Notes: a model not told the origin generated them from the sequence alone. Shown: positions 10,890 through 22,062, counted from the first letter of the stretch. The stretch: 64,000 nucleotides of DNA from Perognathus longimembris pacificus (GCF_023159225.1 NC_063181.1:20362073-20426072); one strand, 5' to 3'. Made by a program: numbers and translations.

Positions 10890-12015
10890 GAATACAAAAG
10901 TGAACACACATGGTCCCACAGATGAGTATCAGTACTAGTAATGTCAATATTAAAATTTCAAGCTATTTTACATTAAATCCATATTGAAAATATTAAATAA
11001 TGCTAAATATTTAGCCCAATAAAAATTGACATCACTTTATCATTTCATTGGTGGATCTGGGTGATCCAGAAAAAAAAAGGCAAAGTTATTTCATTCGATG
11101 GATGTGTAAGTTTGTCTTGGGTTGCATTACTAGTTTTTATGCTTTTCTCAAAAATCAAGTATATAGAATAGGACACTAAGTGAGACATGGGAGAACTTCA
11201 GGGGAAAAAATCAAACAAACAAATAAAAGAAATCCTTCATTTATTTATTTACTATCAGTTCCCATTTGGAGATGTCTATGTATACAAGTGTATCATGATG
11301 TACAAATGACAGTCAGGCGATACTAAAAGAATAAACTGATTTTATCCCAGAGAGTTCTGGGATGAAATTATCCAAGAAGACTAAGTTTTCTGAAAGTTAC
11401 TTAAATCCCCTGAACATCAAAATATTAAACTATGAACTAGGGACAATGACTGGGATAGACCTAGCACACTGAAATATAAAAAATAAGAAAGTACTGTATA
11501 TGTTCACCAGAAGTGTCCACCTAATAAGCTCCCCATAAATGAAGAGCATTGGTACTGCTTGGATTTAGGCTGTCTCATTTTGTTATTGCTAAGAAAGCAT
11601 TGTAAGTTGCACATGTGTTCTTTTCTAGTTGCATGATGTTACACAAACTAGAATAAAAATGATTTGCAACTTCACCTTTTTATCTTTTATTTGAATCAAT
11701 TAGTTTAACAAGGGGATTTCACCTTACATTCCTATAGATCCATCTAATGTTGAAGAATAATGATTACATAGTCTAGCTTATCTAAGAACCTTAATAAAAC
11801 TATTTTAATTTTAAAATCTATGCAAAGAGGTGCACTCCCATTTGTTATTATTATACCTTGGAAAATAATTAAATTCAGGGCTGGGGATTCTGAGAGACAT
11901 CATAAACTTATTGAGTCACTTACGGTTTCAATCATTAATTTGAAAGCAAGGTGCTGAGAACTTACTTTGTACTGAGGCATTGTGAGGCATTGACCTAACA
12001 AAGCTTGAAATCTTT
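10890..12015. other. Unique AT-rich sequence, nothing recognised
   Basis: No gene or repeat family is supported. A few TTTATTTATT stretches occur near 11238. Confidence 0.5.
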
Positions 12016-12018
12016 GTA

Positions 12019-12020
<2 letters not shown>

Positions 12021-12094
<74 letters not shown>

Positions 12095-12114
12095 ATATAT
12101 ATGTATATATATAT
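12021..12114. repeat. Compound (AT)n(TG)n(TA)n microsatellite
   Basis: About 40 bp of AT, then about 31 bp of TG (12062-12092), then ACATATATATGTATATATAT. The AT part is self-complementary and prone to length change. Confidence 0.95.
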
Positions 12115-12119
12115 CAGTA

Positions 12120-12695
12120 ATCATATAGCTAAGATAACGTTACATAATTTAGAATCCAATGTTAATAAAATTGAGTTCTTGAATAGTAAAATTCAAAATT
12201 ACCATAATTGGAGATGACATTTGAAGTGACAATCAAATGTTCAGAGGACTAAGTCACACAACATTAGGTGAATATTTTCCCAAAGATCAGCAAGTAATAA
12301 TTGGGGTAGAAAAAAGTCAGACAGATTGTAGTCACTATGGAGAAGAATGGAGACAAATTCTGAGTGAAATGAATGAGGCTGGCCCTGGGGGTAATAAACT
12401 TTAAGATATGAGGATTGAACTGTTGCCAAGTGTGCCACAAAACTTTTAGGAACGATATAGGCTGGGAGAAGATCAACTAAGATATGCTTTCCAAATGGTA
12501 CTATAATTTATACCTAGAAAATGATACTGTGTGTATTATATTAAGAAAGGAATAGAAGCTGGATATCCAAATACCAATATTCAACACAAATAGAATAAAG
12601 AATTTGTTTAAATGGTAGTGAAATAGCAAAATAAGAAAACAGTGGCACAAATAAGGAAGTTGTCCCAGTGCTAACTGCTCCATTTCAGGTGATTT
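12120..12695. other. Unique sequence, nothing recognised
   Basis: Three minus-strand open frames of 60-70 codons occur here. They match no family I know and overlap each other in different frames. Confidence 0.4.
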
Positions 12696-12699
12696 GTTG

Positions 12700-12840
12700 T
12701 GGTTGTTGCTGTTGATTATAGTTAATTGGAGATGAATCTCACAGATGTTTCTTCCTAGGCTGACTTCAAATTGCAGTCCTCATATCTCAGGCTCCTGAGT
12801 AGCAAGAATTAGAGGCATGAGCCACTAATGCCCAACTACT
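12700..12840 (-). mobile_element. B1-type SINE
   Basis: TCAGGCTCCTGAGTAGCAAG, then AATTAGAGGCATGAGCCACT is the complement of a B1 5' region. TTAATTGGAGATGAATCTCA is the linker seen in other B1-type copies here (1570, 27345). Confidence 0.65.
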
Positions 12841-12939
12841 ACATGCTTTGAAGCAATAATACATTGCTAGTATGGTAATTATTGTTTAACTCTGCATGCC
12901 TTGTTTTTCAATATCATATTGTTCAAAATTAAATATCTA

Positions 12940-12985
12940 GGGGGCTGGGAATGTAGCTTAGTGGTAGAGTGCTTGCCTAGTAAGA
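12940..12985 (+). mobile_element. ID-like SINE 5' fragment
   Basis: GGGGCTGGGAATGTAGCTTA followed by GTGGTAGAGTGCTTGCCTAG is the first 45 bp of the ID-like monomer. It ends abruptly before the B box. Confidence 0.7.
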
Positions 12986-13078
12986 ATGGTTTTCCAAGAC
13001 AATCTCAGGGAAAGTAAAACCAGAGACAAACATAAATACAGCAAAGTAAGAGAATTAAGAAAAAGCAAACAAACCTGA

Positions 13079-13213
13079 GGCTGGGAATATGGCCTAGTGG
13101 TAAAGTGTTCACCTAGTATACATGAAGCCCTCAGCACCACATACACAGAAGAGGCTCAGGGACAGTGCTCAGGCCCTGAGTCCCAGCCCCAAAACATAAA
13201 AAATTAAAAAGTG
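13079..13213 (+). mobile_element. IDL-Geo SINE with internal deletion
   Basis: The left monomer runs to CACCACATACACAGA and then joins directly to the end of the right monomer (GGGACAGTGCTCAGGCCCTG), so the region holding the right A box is lost. An A-rich tail follows. Confidence 0.75.
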
Positions 13214-13573
13214 AAACTCTTAAAAGAAATTAAACATCTAAGTACAAAAATTTTAAGCAATGAAGAGCTACAATTTTATTTCATTATATGCCCTACACTT
13301 CTTCACAACTTTTGGCAATGCTAATCACCGACATAAACTTAAATACATATGACATGAGCTCAAAAGTTGAATAAGTGGAGAAACAAAAACATGGCTTATT
13401 AAATCTTCTTGGCATTGTAAAAATTTGATTTTAGTTTATATTTTGGTTAATATTGAATATTTTAATGATATTGATATCTAGATAGATAATTTCATGCAGA
13501 TGAACAGATGATAAATGATAGATAAATTGATGGCAGAGAGGGAAATTAGAAGATTACACTAAAATTAATATTG

Positions 13574-13783
13574 CTTTGTTTTGTTTTGTTTTGCCAGTCC
13601 TGAGGCTTGAACTCAGGGCCTGGGTACTGTCCCTGGCTTCTTGTTGTTCAAGGCTAACACTCTACCACTTGAGACACAGTGCCATTTCCAGCTTTTTCTA
13701 TATATGTGATGCTGACAAATCGAAGCCAGGGCTTCATGTATACGAGGCGAGCATTTTACCACTAGGCCATATTTCTAGCCCCT
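13574..13783 (-). mobile_element. IDL-Geo SINE, full-length
   Basis: A TTTTG-type tail leads into GCCAGTCCTGAGGCTTGAAC, and the copy ends ATATTTCTAGCCCCT. A 14-bp perfect duplication, TAAAATTAATATTG, lies at 13560-13573 and 13784-13797. Confidence 0.9.
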
Positions 13784-13799
13784 TAAAATTAATATTGTG

Positions 13800-14625
13800 A
13801 TTGAAAAATATTATTGTGACAGACTTACTATCACAATCTACTAGAAATATTCTTATGATAGGAACAATTTAGAACTGTCACCGCTCTGTATCATCACAGA
13901 ATGATAACTAAAAGTTTGTATCATATTAGTCAGAGAAAGTTCTCTTTGTTTAATAAAATTCTTTATATTGTGAGTTTTGAAAATGTGTTTATGATATAAA
14001 TCCTCATTATCCTCATAAAATATGCCATTACTTCTATAATGTTTTATTATATTTTTCCAATAAATGACTAATACTGCATTATTTTGTGTTTAAAGACATT
14101 ATCCACTTGACCTTTCAAATAATTTTAAATTTCTATTTAGTGAGTAAATTATATCCCTGTAAGGTATTTTCACTGTTATATTAACAAATATAACAAAAAG
14201 AGAAACATTTTAACAATGGCCAACAGTATTTTATGTATTTAAGACATAAGGAATAGCCATTTATTCTATGAAATGCTGAAAGATCACTTTTAACATAAGG
14301 TGTTTAAGAAAGCATTACTAAGTGTGGGGAAATAAGCTATTAAGTAGGTTGGTATAATTTAAAATTATGCTGAAAGTGACATAACATAAAAACAATATGA
14401 CATTTTAAATGACTGGAAGTGCCACTTCTAACATACAAGTTGAGACAATTCTAAGTGGAAAGACTTTGGTTCCTAAAATGACAAAAACAAAAACAAAACT
14501 ATGTGGTATTATTGAAAGAAAATATATTAAGAGTGTACAACCTATAAGAACTCTAGCATTCAAAGGAATTCACGGTATTCGGTATATACCATGTGGACAA
14601 TGTACTATGCAACTTGTGAGCAAGA
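13800..14625. other. AT-rich sequence, nothing recognised
   Basis: No gene or repeat family is recognisable between the SINE and the old L1 end. Confidence 0.5.
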
Positions 14626-14629
14626 ATAA

Positions 14630-14745
14630 GAAGGGGAAACTGGGAGGAAATCAAAGAAAAGGATGACATTGTCCAAGAAATTTACTCATTACCTGATTCT
14701 TGAAATGCTAATCCTCTGTACAGCACCTTTAGTACTTGCAACAAA
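14630..14745 (+). mobile_element. Old L1 3' end
   Basis: GGGGAAACTGGGAGGAAATC, then GAAATTTACTCATTACCTGA and CCTCTGTACAGCACC parallel the terminal part of the L1 3' UTR at 7500-7690. Diverged. Confidence 0.45.
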
Positions 14746-14749
14746 ATTT

Positions 14750-15331
14750 TATATTGAAGATCCTTTAGTATTAAATGTAGTAATTATATATTTTCTGATG
14801 TGTGGACATAATATGATGGTAACATATTGCCAGTATGGCTCTACTTATCTATGCTCAAGTAATTGTTTTCTATCATATTAATGTACAACATTAAACAGGA
14901 TGCTCCCACTTACATCTTTATGGACTGGAAATTGGGTTTAGCTATGGTTACAAATGTTAGATTGACTTTCTCTTTTACAAAGGCAAGAAGATAAAGTAGC
15001 TCTTTACATACACTTTTTTTTTAATTATAGTGTTTCTATGTGCTCCATAGTACACAAAACAATCTCTGAATAAAAGCTATATTCCAAAATCCAAAACAAA
15101 TACAAAAACAAAACTCCTAATGTAGTTTGGAGCTTGATGGTGTGGTAAAAATTTGAAAGTGCTGTTAAACTGTCAAGTTTTAGGGAAAAAAAAGTTATGA
15201 CGTAGCACAATCAAGTTTACATTTCAGTTTTAAATTCAGTGAGAATGTAAAAATAATACAGAAGGTAAATAAAGAAGTTCAATTTCTTTGGTTTGGGAGT
15301 GGAACATCGTCAAGAAAGCTATGGGTGTCTT
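14750..15331. other. Unique sequence, nothing recognised
   Basis: No feature is supported; a short T-run lies at 15014-15021. Confidence 0.4.
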
Positions 15332-15345
15332 AAAAAGTCCCTTCA

Positions 15346-15510
15346 TAGAGTCCAAGTTTCTTTGGGTCTGTCTCACTTCACTTAGTATAATTTTTTCCAA
15401 GTCCTTCCATTTCCTTACAAATGGGACAATGTCATTCTTTCTGATAGAGGCATAAAATTCCATTGTGTATATGTACCACATTTTCCTGATCCATTCGTCT
15501 ACTGAGGGGC
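15346..15510 (-). pseudogene. L1 ORF2 C-terminal fragment
   Basis: The minus strand encodes the last residues of LINE-1 ORF2p, including MWYIYTMEFYASIRKND, KWKDLEKIILSE and a short RQTQRN end. This is the well-conserved C-terminus just before the 3' UTR. The reading frame is open across the segment but contains only about the last 55 residues, so it has no catalytic function. It was placed in reverse by the insertion event described for 15346-16001. Confidence 0.85.
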
Positions 15511-15851
15511 ACAAGGCCCAATAGCTATACCCTTATGAACACCGAAGATGATGCTAAGTGAAATGAACTCCATGTTATGGAGACAATTGTTATATCACAG
15601 TTGTAACTACTTTCAACGTCCCATGTGTATCTGTAGCTTCTATTATTGATGTTGTTCTTGTATCACCTTCCTGTGGTTGTACCTACACTATCTCTGTAAT
15701 CTTATCTGAGTATATTGGAAACCATTTATACTGGTATTGGAACTAGGAAATTGAAAGGGAATATCAAAATTGAGAGACACAGGGTAAAAAAGACAAACAA
15801 CTACAAAAGCAATACTTGCAAAACTGTTTGGTGTAAGTGAACTGAACACCT

Positions 15852-15896
15852 GGGGGGGGGGAAGGGTAAGGGGGAGGGGGGAGGGGGGAGGGGGGT
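15852..15896 (+). other. G-rich quadruplex-prone tract in L1 3' UTR
   Basis: It has a run of ten G, then GGG, GGGGG and three GGGGGG runs separated by one to three bases. It sits in the polypurine part of the L1 3' UTR. Confidence 0.85.
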
Positions 15897-16057
15897 ATGA
15901 GGGACAAGGTAACAAACAGTACAAGAAATGTATCCAATGCCTAATGTATGAAACTGTAACCTCTCTGTACATCAGTTTGATAATAAAAATTTGAAAGAAA
16001 AAAAAAGTTCCTTCAGTATTTATTTTCCAGTAATGAGTTGCTATTGCTTATTTGGAG

Positions 16058-16064
<7 letters not shown>

Positions 16065-16088
<24 letters not shown>

Positions 16089-16237
16089 GGCCAGTCCTGG
16101 GCCTTGGACTCAGGGCCTGAGCACTGTCCCTGGCTTCTTCCCGCTCAAGGCGCTAGCCTTGTGGTGCTGGGGAATCGAACCTAGGGCCTCGTGTATCCGA
16201 GGCAGGCACTCTTGCCACTAGGCTATATCCCCAGCCC
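16065..16237 (-). mobile_element. IDL-Geo SINE, young subtype, internally rearranged
   Basis: It has young-subtype ends (TTCCCGCTCAAGG; CCTCGTGTATCCGAGGC) and an 18-bp perfect duplication, CTTATTTGGAGAATTTTT, at 16047-16064 and 16238-16255. About 53 bp of the middle is replaced by 10 bases, GCTAGCCTTG at 16152-16161, which are the reverse complement of the adjacent element sequence CAAGGCTAGC. Confidence 0.92.
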
Positions 16238-16317
16238 CTTATTTGGAGAATTTTTAATTTCCATGAGAAAATTGATGTTTGATATTATTGAATGACATAT
16301 TAAACATCTTCACACAC

Positions 16318-16347
16318 ATCAGTTTGATAATAAAAACTTAAAAAAAA
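16318..16347 (+). mobile_element. Ultra-short L1 3'-end insertion (30 bp)
   Basis: ATCAGTTTGATAATAAAAAC plus an A-run is the extreme 3' end of the L1 (compare 15971-16001). It is flanked by the 17-bp perfect duplication TAAACATCTTCACACAC at 16301-16317 and 16348-16364. Confidence 0.85.
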
Positions 16348-16562
16348 TAAACATCTTCACACACTAACTTGGCCAAGTTTAAGCCCCAATCTTACCTATA
16401 GTATATGTATTATGAACACCATGTAAATTAATACAGAGATAAGACTAGTTTCAGAAGAAAATAATTTTGGTGATAGAAGACAATACAGTAATGGTCCCAG
16501 GAGATTTCAGTTGCTAGATTTCAGCAACTTTTGAGTATATTTTTTAACCAAGGAAGGGATTA

Positions 16563-16778
16563 GGGGGCTGGGAATATGGCCTAGTGGTAAACTCCTAGCC
16601 TCATATACATGAAGCCCTGGGTTTGATTCCTCAGTACCACATATATTTAAAAAAAACCGGAAGTGGCACTGTAGCTCAAGTGGTACAGTGTTAGCCTTGA
16701 GCAAAAAGAATGCAGGGACAGTGCTCAGGCCCTGAATTCAAGCCACAGGACTGGCAAAAAAAAAAAAGAAAAAAGAAA
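16563..16778 (+). mobile_element. IDL-Geo SINE, full-length, older
   Basis: It runs GGGGGCTGGGAATATGGCCT, then GTAGCTCAAGTGGTACAGTG in the right monomer, ending CAGGACTGGC plus an A-rich tail. Diverged from the young consensus. Confidence 0.9.
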
Positions 16779-16789
16779 CAAGAAGAAAT

Positions 16790-18960
16790 TAATAAATTAC
16801 ATGATAATTGATAATATCAGTATCATCTGACTTGAAGAGATGAAAATTATTAGAAATTATCTGGGTTTCCAGTGTAAAAACAGGTTACTCTAAGTGTAGG
16901 CAATAAAGAAAAATTAGATGCACCACAATGGGCTGTGAAAAAAAAAAAAAAGATAATTGGCCTTACTGTCTTTAAAGATGGAAGACAATGTGGAAGGGCC
17001 TGTATTATATAAAAGGAAGCGCATAGATCATTGTCTATTCTTTCAAGAATAGAAAATACTCTGCTTTTATCTCAGTGAAAGAAACCCATTAAGTAGTTCC
17101 AACCCCTATCAATGCAATATCTTTGTGAATATTTTAGAAGAACTTTATTATCCAAGGTCAATAAGCACATGAGTGTCCTGGGCTAGTTTATGAATGAATC
17201 AACACACTTTATTTCCTTACTTACCTACCCTAGCTTTAATTATTTCATCCTCATTTCTCTCACATGTGCTCAAATAATAATGTGCCCCACACATAAAAAA
17301 AAAAAAACAACTCCTGTAATCAAGCCGTTTTATTTTTCTGTTATATATTTATATACAAATATGTATAGCATTGTCTGAAGAGAAAAAAATTAAAAAACAA
17401 CAAAACAGCAAACACCCAATGTCCTAAAAAAATAGCTTGATCAGCATATAACGCTATAATGACTCTTCCTGGATGTTACTAACAATTTGAGCAAATATTT
17501 GCCTTGAGAAAATATACATTTCATCACTACCACTACAGCCCCATTGATTCAGAAAACTGTAGATTTGAGGAAGAGGAAATATTTTTTTTCTTCCCCCTTG
17601 GGAAAATAGACAGAAACCCAACACATTAGAACACACAGCAAACCAGTCTGAATGATTCTGATGCCTGCAAGGCTCCTGCAGGGAAATTCCTGCCAAGAAG
17701 GCAAAAGAACTCATTCCCTCTGTCATGTAATGGCCTTCCTCAAAAATCATGCCTCCTGCAGAGATATGTCTTCAAATGGCTTCTGCTTGGGTGTGTTTGT
17801 ATATTGTATGTGTATAGTTAGATATCATTTACCTCTAGGAACTTATTACATTTTATTTTTTTTGCTGAAAAGATTTCTATTATTATGAAAATTCTCCATA
17901 CCACTCTACCCACTCCCAGTAAAATAATGACTATGGCATCATAATTTCAGAAAAAGTTACAGTACCTGAAAAAAAAACCCACCATAAAATAACAGAACAG
18001 TATCCTCATTAAACTTAGAGCCAGCCCTAAGAGCTGTCACATGTGATATCTGATGACAATAACTGCAATTAATCTTGAATAAAACTTTGGTTAATCCTGT
18101 AACACAAAAACGTAACATACATAATATCATCTAAGTCTCTCTTGAAGTGAAAAGACTGCAGTTGTCAGTTAGATCAAAGGGAATAAGAAGACTGGAAATA
18201 AAGTAACACAGAACATATGCAGAATAAAAGAAGTAAATTTTTAGCATATGTCACCTTATTGGAAGAAAACTAGCAAACAACTTTAATTTTGTTTCATTTT
18301 TAAAGAATGTCAACCCAACAGTAGTTTAATATGAAAGTAAGATAAAGACCATTTACATTTCCCTGTCACATATTGTATGTGTACGTATATATGGGTATAT
18401 ATATATACTATATATCTATACATACATATATATTCTGTGTATACATACATATACATCATTCATTCTAAGCTGTAACTTAAGCAATTCTAAATTAAATAAA
18501 TAGTAAGTGAGAGGATATTAATGTATACAATAATAGCAAAACTATTTTAAGAACAATATTAATAGTGTACCTCTTTGTAAAATAGCAAATTAATTCCTTT
18601 CATGTACAATATAAGATTTGCATCATTATTACAAGTGAATGAGCACTTTTTTTTAGCAAAAAGTGAATTCCTTTTTCAAGACAGTTACTATTAATGAGTC
18701 ACTTTGATTAATTTAAAAATAGACCATCAATCTGTGAAATATAGAAATCATACATAAATTCACAGTGTTGCAACCATGTAGAACTACAAAGAAAAGTGGG
18801 TTGTGTAGTATTTCACAACTTGTTTATTTGGGGAGGCATTGCTACTCCTCATCTATTCCCACCACCAATAATGTTCTTTTTTTGGAATGAAGATTAAAAA
18901 AAAATAATTTTAATGATTATTTTTCCTTTTTAAATTTTATTGATTTTATTACTATCATTA
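16790..18960. other. Mostly unique AT-rich sequence
   Basis: No gene is supported. Short A-runs lie at 16938-16951 and 17296-17307, and a TA/CATA microsatellite at 18366-18456. A purine-pyrimidine-balanced segment at 17640-17780 with several CTGCAGG/CTCCTGCAG words is unique and unidentified. Confidence 0.5.
18366..18456. repeat. TA/CATA microsatellite
   Basis: TATATATATACTATATATCT followed by ACATACATATATATT units, imperfect. Confidence 0.85.
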
Positions 18961-18962
18961 AT

Positions 18963-19062
18963 ATTTTTTAGTTGTTTATTTAGTATCAATGAATCAAACC
19001 TAGGGCTTCTTGCATGCTAAGCAAGCTCTCTAACACTGTACCAGGTTTCTCACCTCTGGACA
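18963..19062 (-). mobile_element. Ancient ID/tRNA-like SINE relic
   Basis: The minus strand reads TAGAGAGCTTGCTTAGCATG then AGCCCTAGGTTTGATTCA, which matches the tRNA-Ala-like body and B box of ID-type SINEs, but without the right monomer. Confidence 0.5.
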
Positions 19063-19569
19063 TCATTCTTTAAAACATTAATATAATTTTGATTTTCCAA
19101 CAACAGAATATAAGAACTACAAAACGTTACTTACTATACCATTGCAACCTTATGCGAATTTGAAAACCAAAAGAAAGGTACTCTTTTGATTACTATGAAA
19201 ATAAACAGAATTAGCATCTTGAGAGACTATATTTATAGGTATAGTAGCAGCAAATATAAACAGCACACTTATCTATTATGCATCTTAATCAGTGAATTAC
19301 TTTTTTGACAGTTGCTAGCTTAGGAAATTGTTGAAAAGGAAGATAGTTGATCTACATATTGAATTTGAAGGACATACTATATAATTGTGAAATATGATTC
19401 CTTGGCAAAATTAATAAAGAAAGAAGACTCAGAAAGGGCTCCATTTGGATAAAATAATTTGCATTACAGTAAAAAAAAAGTTGAGTCTGGCTTGTTATTT
19501 TGTAACTAATGCTGTTAAGAAGAACCATACTTTCAAAATTCATTTTTGTTCTTTTTAGAGTGCCTAAAT

Positions 19570-19981
19570 TGTTGGGACCTCTGGCTATGTTGTTATCACA
19601 AGGCTATGCTAAGAGCAAGGACATTTGTTTACTAGTAACTCAGTTCTTACCCAGAATTGCTTTACTATGTCCTCCTGGAGTCCATTCCTATGTTAATCAA
19701 CCTCATTCTGTCTTTACTGTCATCAGATGATGAGAACTTCAAAGCCTTTTTGTGTTCTTGAATTTTAGCAACCCTATGCTATTCCCTGGTTCCTAAACTG
19801 CATATAAGCTGGAAGTTAAGAATAAACGTGGCTGCAGTCTTGAGCTACTATCTTGAGCTGCAGACCTCCTGAACCCCATCTTCTGTCTCTTGTCTTTTTT
19901 CTCTTGTCTTGTATCTTTCTTTTTCTTTAATCCTCGCCCCCTCAATCAGGATTTCCTCTTCGCTGCTGGCTGGCTCAGGCA
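19570..19981 (+). mobile_element. Solo LTR of an endogenous retrovirus (ERVK-like)
   Basis: This 412-bp unit starts TGTTGGGACC and ends GGCTCAGGCA. A near-perfect 6-bp target duplication (CTAAAT at 19564-19569, CTAAAC at 19982-19987) flanks it, the duplication length usual for ERVK. A TATA-like CATATAAGC lies at 19801 and AATAAA at 19821-19826, followed by a CT-rich R/U5 stretch. No internal genes remain. The family name is inferred from layout only. Confidence 0.75.
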
Positions 19982-19989
19982 CTAAACTT

Positions 19990-20820
19990 AAACATCAAGA
20001 AGAAATACAGCTCACACTTAGAAATCAGAAAAAAAACCCAATCACATTATTTGTAAGCAGTTTCACATTAATTAACATCAGGCTATTTTTTTAAAACTTT
20101 TAGAAAAAAAGAAGAATCATTTTAGGAATTGGAAGTAGCCTAGTTTTTCACTTTACCCACAAATATTCATTCATGCAAGCCAAGTATTTTGAATAATTTC
20201 ATTTCTCTCACCAATATGGATTATTCTTCAATATACTCACTCAAATCCCATTCAGTAGAGTGTCTAAATTACCACTTGAGTTCACTTGCATGCAACTTCG
20301 TGAAACTTACATACAGAAATGCTTTAATAAATCAACATAAACCTGGCATTCTCTATTTAAAACCTGCATATCACAGTCGTTTCACTCAAAGTAGTCAACT
20401 AACAACAATCTGCACAATGGCTCTGAAACACAAGCATAATTCTTCAACATGTGATAGTGCTCATGCACACAGTTCACAGCAGTGTAGGATCTATGCAACA
20501 AAAAAGGCTCAGATTCATTCCAACAGATAGGCAAAGATACAGGACAAGTGTACACTATTTGTGTGACAGTTGCACTGATTTTCACAAAAGAACAAGCTAT
20601 TTTAATCTATTTGGATTGAGCTAATATTCTACATACCAAATAATGCATTATCAGGAGAGACACTAAAAATTGTTATCTCAGAAACAACATTAAGTATAAA
20701 TGACTATGGTTATTTTGTAAAGGGTAAATATAAAGGGAAAATAAGGGAAAACTGCATATACTACCCAGCCAAGGAGGCTGGAGGATGGCAAAATATCAAT
20801 CGTTAAGGGGTGTGTCTGTC
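19990..20820. other. Unique sequence, nothing recognised
   Basis: A 113-codon plus frame at 20189-20530 overlaps a minus frame. Neither resembles a known protein. Confidence 0.5.
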
Positions 20821-20874
20821 TGTGTGTATGTGCATGCGTGTGTGCACATGCGTGCACATGTGCATGCATGCACA
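20821..20874. repeat. 54-nt perfectly alternating purine-pyrimidine tract
   Basis: TG, CA and CG steps (TGTGTGTATGTGCATGCGTG onwards) alternate without a break, a sequence type that favours left-handed Z-DNA. Confidence 0.9.
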
Positions 20875-20879
20875 GTGTG

Positions 20880-21425
20880 TTTGGAATTTCTCTAGTTAGG
20901 TCAGTAAAGTGTTCTCTGACTAGATGTTACTCAACTACAAAACTAACCTAAAACAACAATGCTGGTCTAAATATTCTAGTAAACTATTACATTTACTATC
21001 ATATAGTAGTAGAACAGAGTGATACAGATATAAGAAATGAGTAAGACATACAATTATAAATATTTCTAGAAATTGGTTGAAAAGATAATGTAAATTAGCA
21101 CCAATTCCAGATCACATAGCAGTTAACTATTTTCTATAGTTGCCTCCTTATATTACCGCCCACCATCAAATTTTTAATAAAGCATGAAATGAGTCTCAAA
21201 GAACACTACTTCATGACTACTTGATGAGAGAGACTTTCCAAAGAACCTAAGTTGATGTTGCACAGAACAGATCATTTATGTGGGGAAAGGAATAATAGAC
21301 AATAAATACCATAATTTGCAAACTCTGTATGTTATTGGGAAGATGAGTGCAATGGAAATATAAGGATAAAAGCGACCTTCACATGCTGCAGGGTAAGGGC
21401 TGGGAAAAAGGTTGCACTAGTAAAT
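20880..21425. other. Unique sequence, nothing recognised
   Basis: No gene or repeat is identifiable. Confidence 0.45.
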
Positions 21426-21429
21426 GGAG

Positions 21430-21765
21430 AGATCAGGAGAGTTTATTATGAGGATGTGAGACATGAGCAAAGATTTGAGCAAGTGGAAGCAGTCCAGTTT
21501 TCAGCCAATGGAAGAAAACACTGAGAGCAAGGCACTCATATCAGGTTTAGCTGGCGCACTGAAGGAACATCCAGAAAGACAAAGCAGTAGCAGTTCACAA
21601 TGTTAATGAACACTGCGGGCTATGATGGTCTGGCAGACTAGCATGGCCATTTGACATTTACTCTGAGCAACTGGCAAGCCATTAAAGAGTAGGAGCAAAG
21701 AAGTGCTGTGATCAGGGCTATCATTTATAAGGATGCTTCGGCTCTACAGAATAGACTTTCACTAT
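21430..21765 (+). mobile_element. Ancient mammalian interspersed repeat (class unresolved)
   Basis: The order GAGACATGAGCAAAGATTTG, GAACATCCAGAAAGACAAAG, GCAACTGGCAAGCCATTAAA, GAGCAAAGAAGTGCTGTGAT resembles a common mammalian repeat with an '...AATGGGAAGCCATTGGAGGGTTT...' core. I cannot name the family with certainty. Confidence 0.4.
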
Positions 21766-21990
21766 GTATGTGCAAAAGCAGGAAGGGCAACTGGTAGCCC
21801 TCCTCACACGTTCTTTCCCAACTTCCTTCTCCTCTTTGTAATTTCTTGCTATTGAAGTCTGCAGACTAAAATTGTCCTATTCTCACCCTGTTTGTGACTT
21901 CGTTCTATTTCATGTATAAAATTGTATCTACTTGAAATCAATCATCAAATTAAATGTCCACCCTGGACCTCTCTCCTACATTGTAATCAT

Positions 21991-22010
21991 TATCTATCTG
22001 TCTATCTATC

Positions 22011-22062
<52 letters not shown>

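Larger units (their letters stand above)
15346..16001 (+). mobile_element. L1 insertion with inverted 5' part (twin priming)
   Basis: From 15346 to about 15510 the sequence is the end of L1 ORF2 in minus orientation. From about 15511 to 16001 it is the L1 3' UTR in plus orientation, ending CATCAGTTTGATAATAAAAA and an A-rich tail. Near-identical 14-mers flank it (AAAAAGTCCCTTCA at 15332-15345; AAAAAGTTCCTTCA at 16002-16015, one mismatch). The CA shared at the inversion joint is typical microhomology. Confidence 0.9.

Noticed and set aside
20189..20530. 113-codon plus-strand frame
   Set aside because: No family resemblance and overlapped by a minus frame. Chance is the simplest reading.
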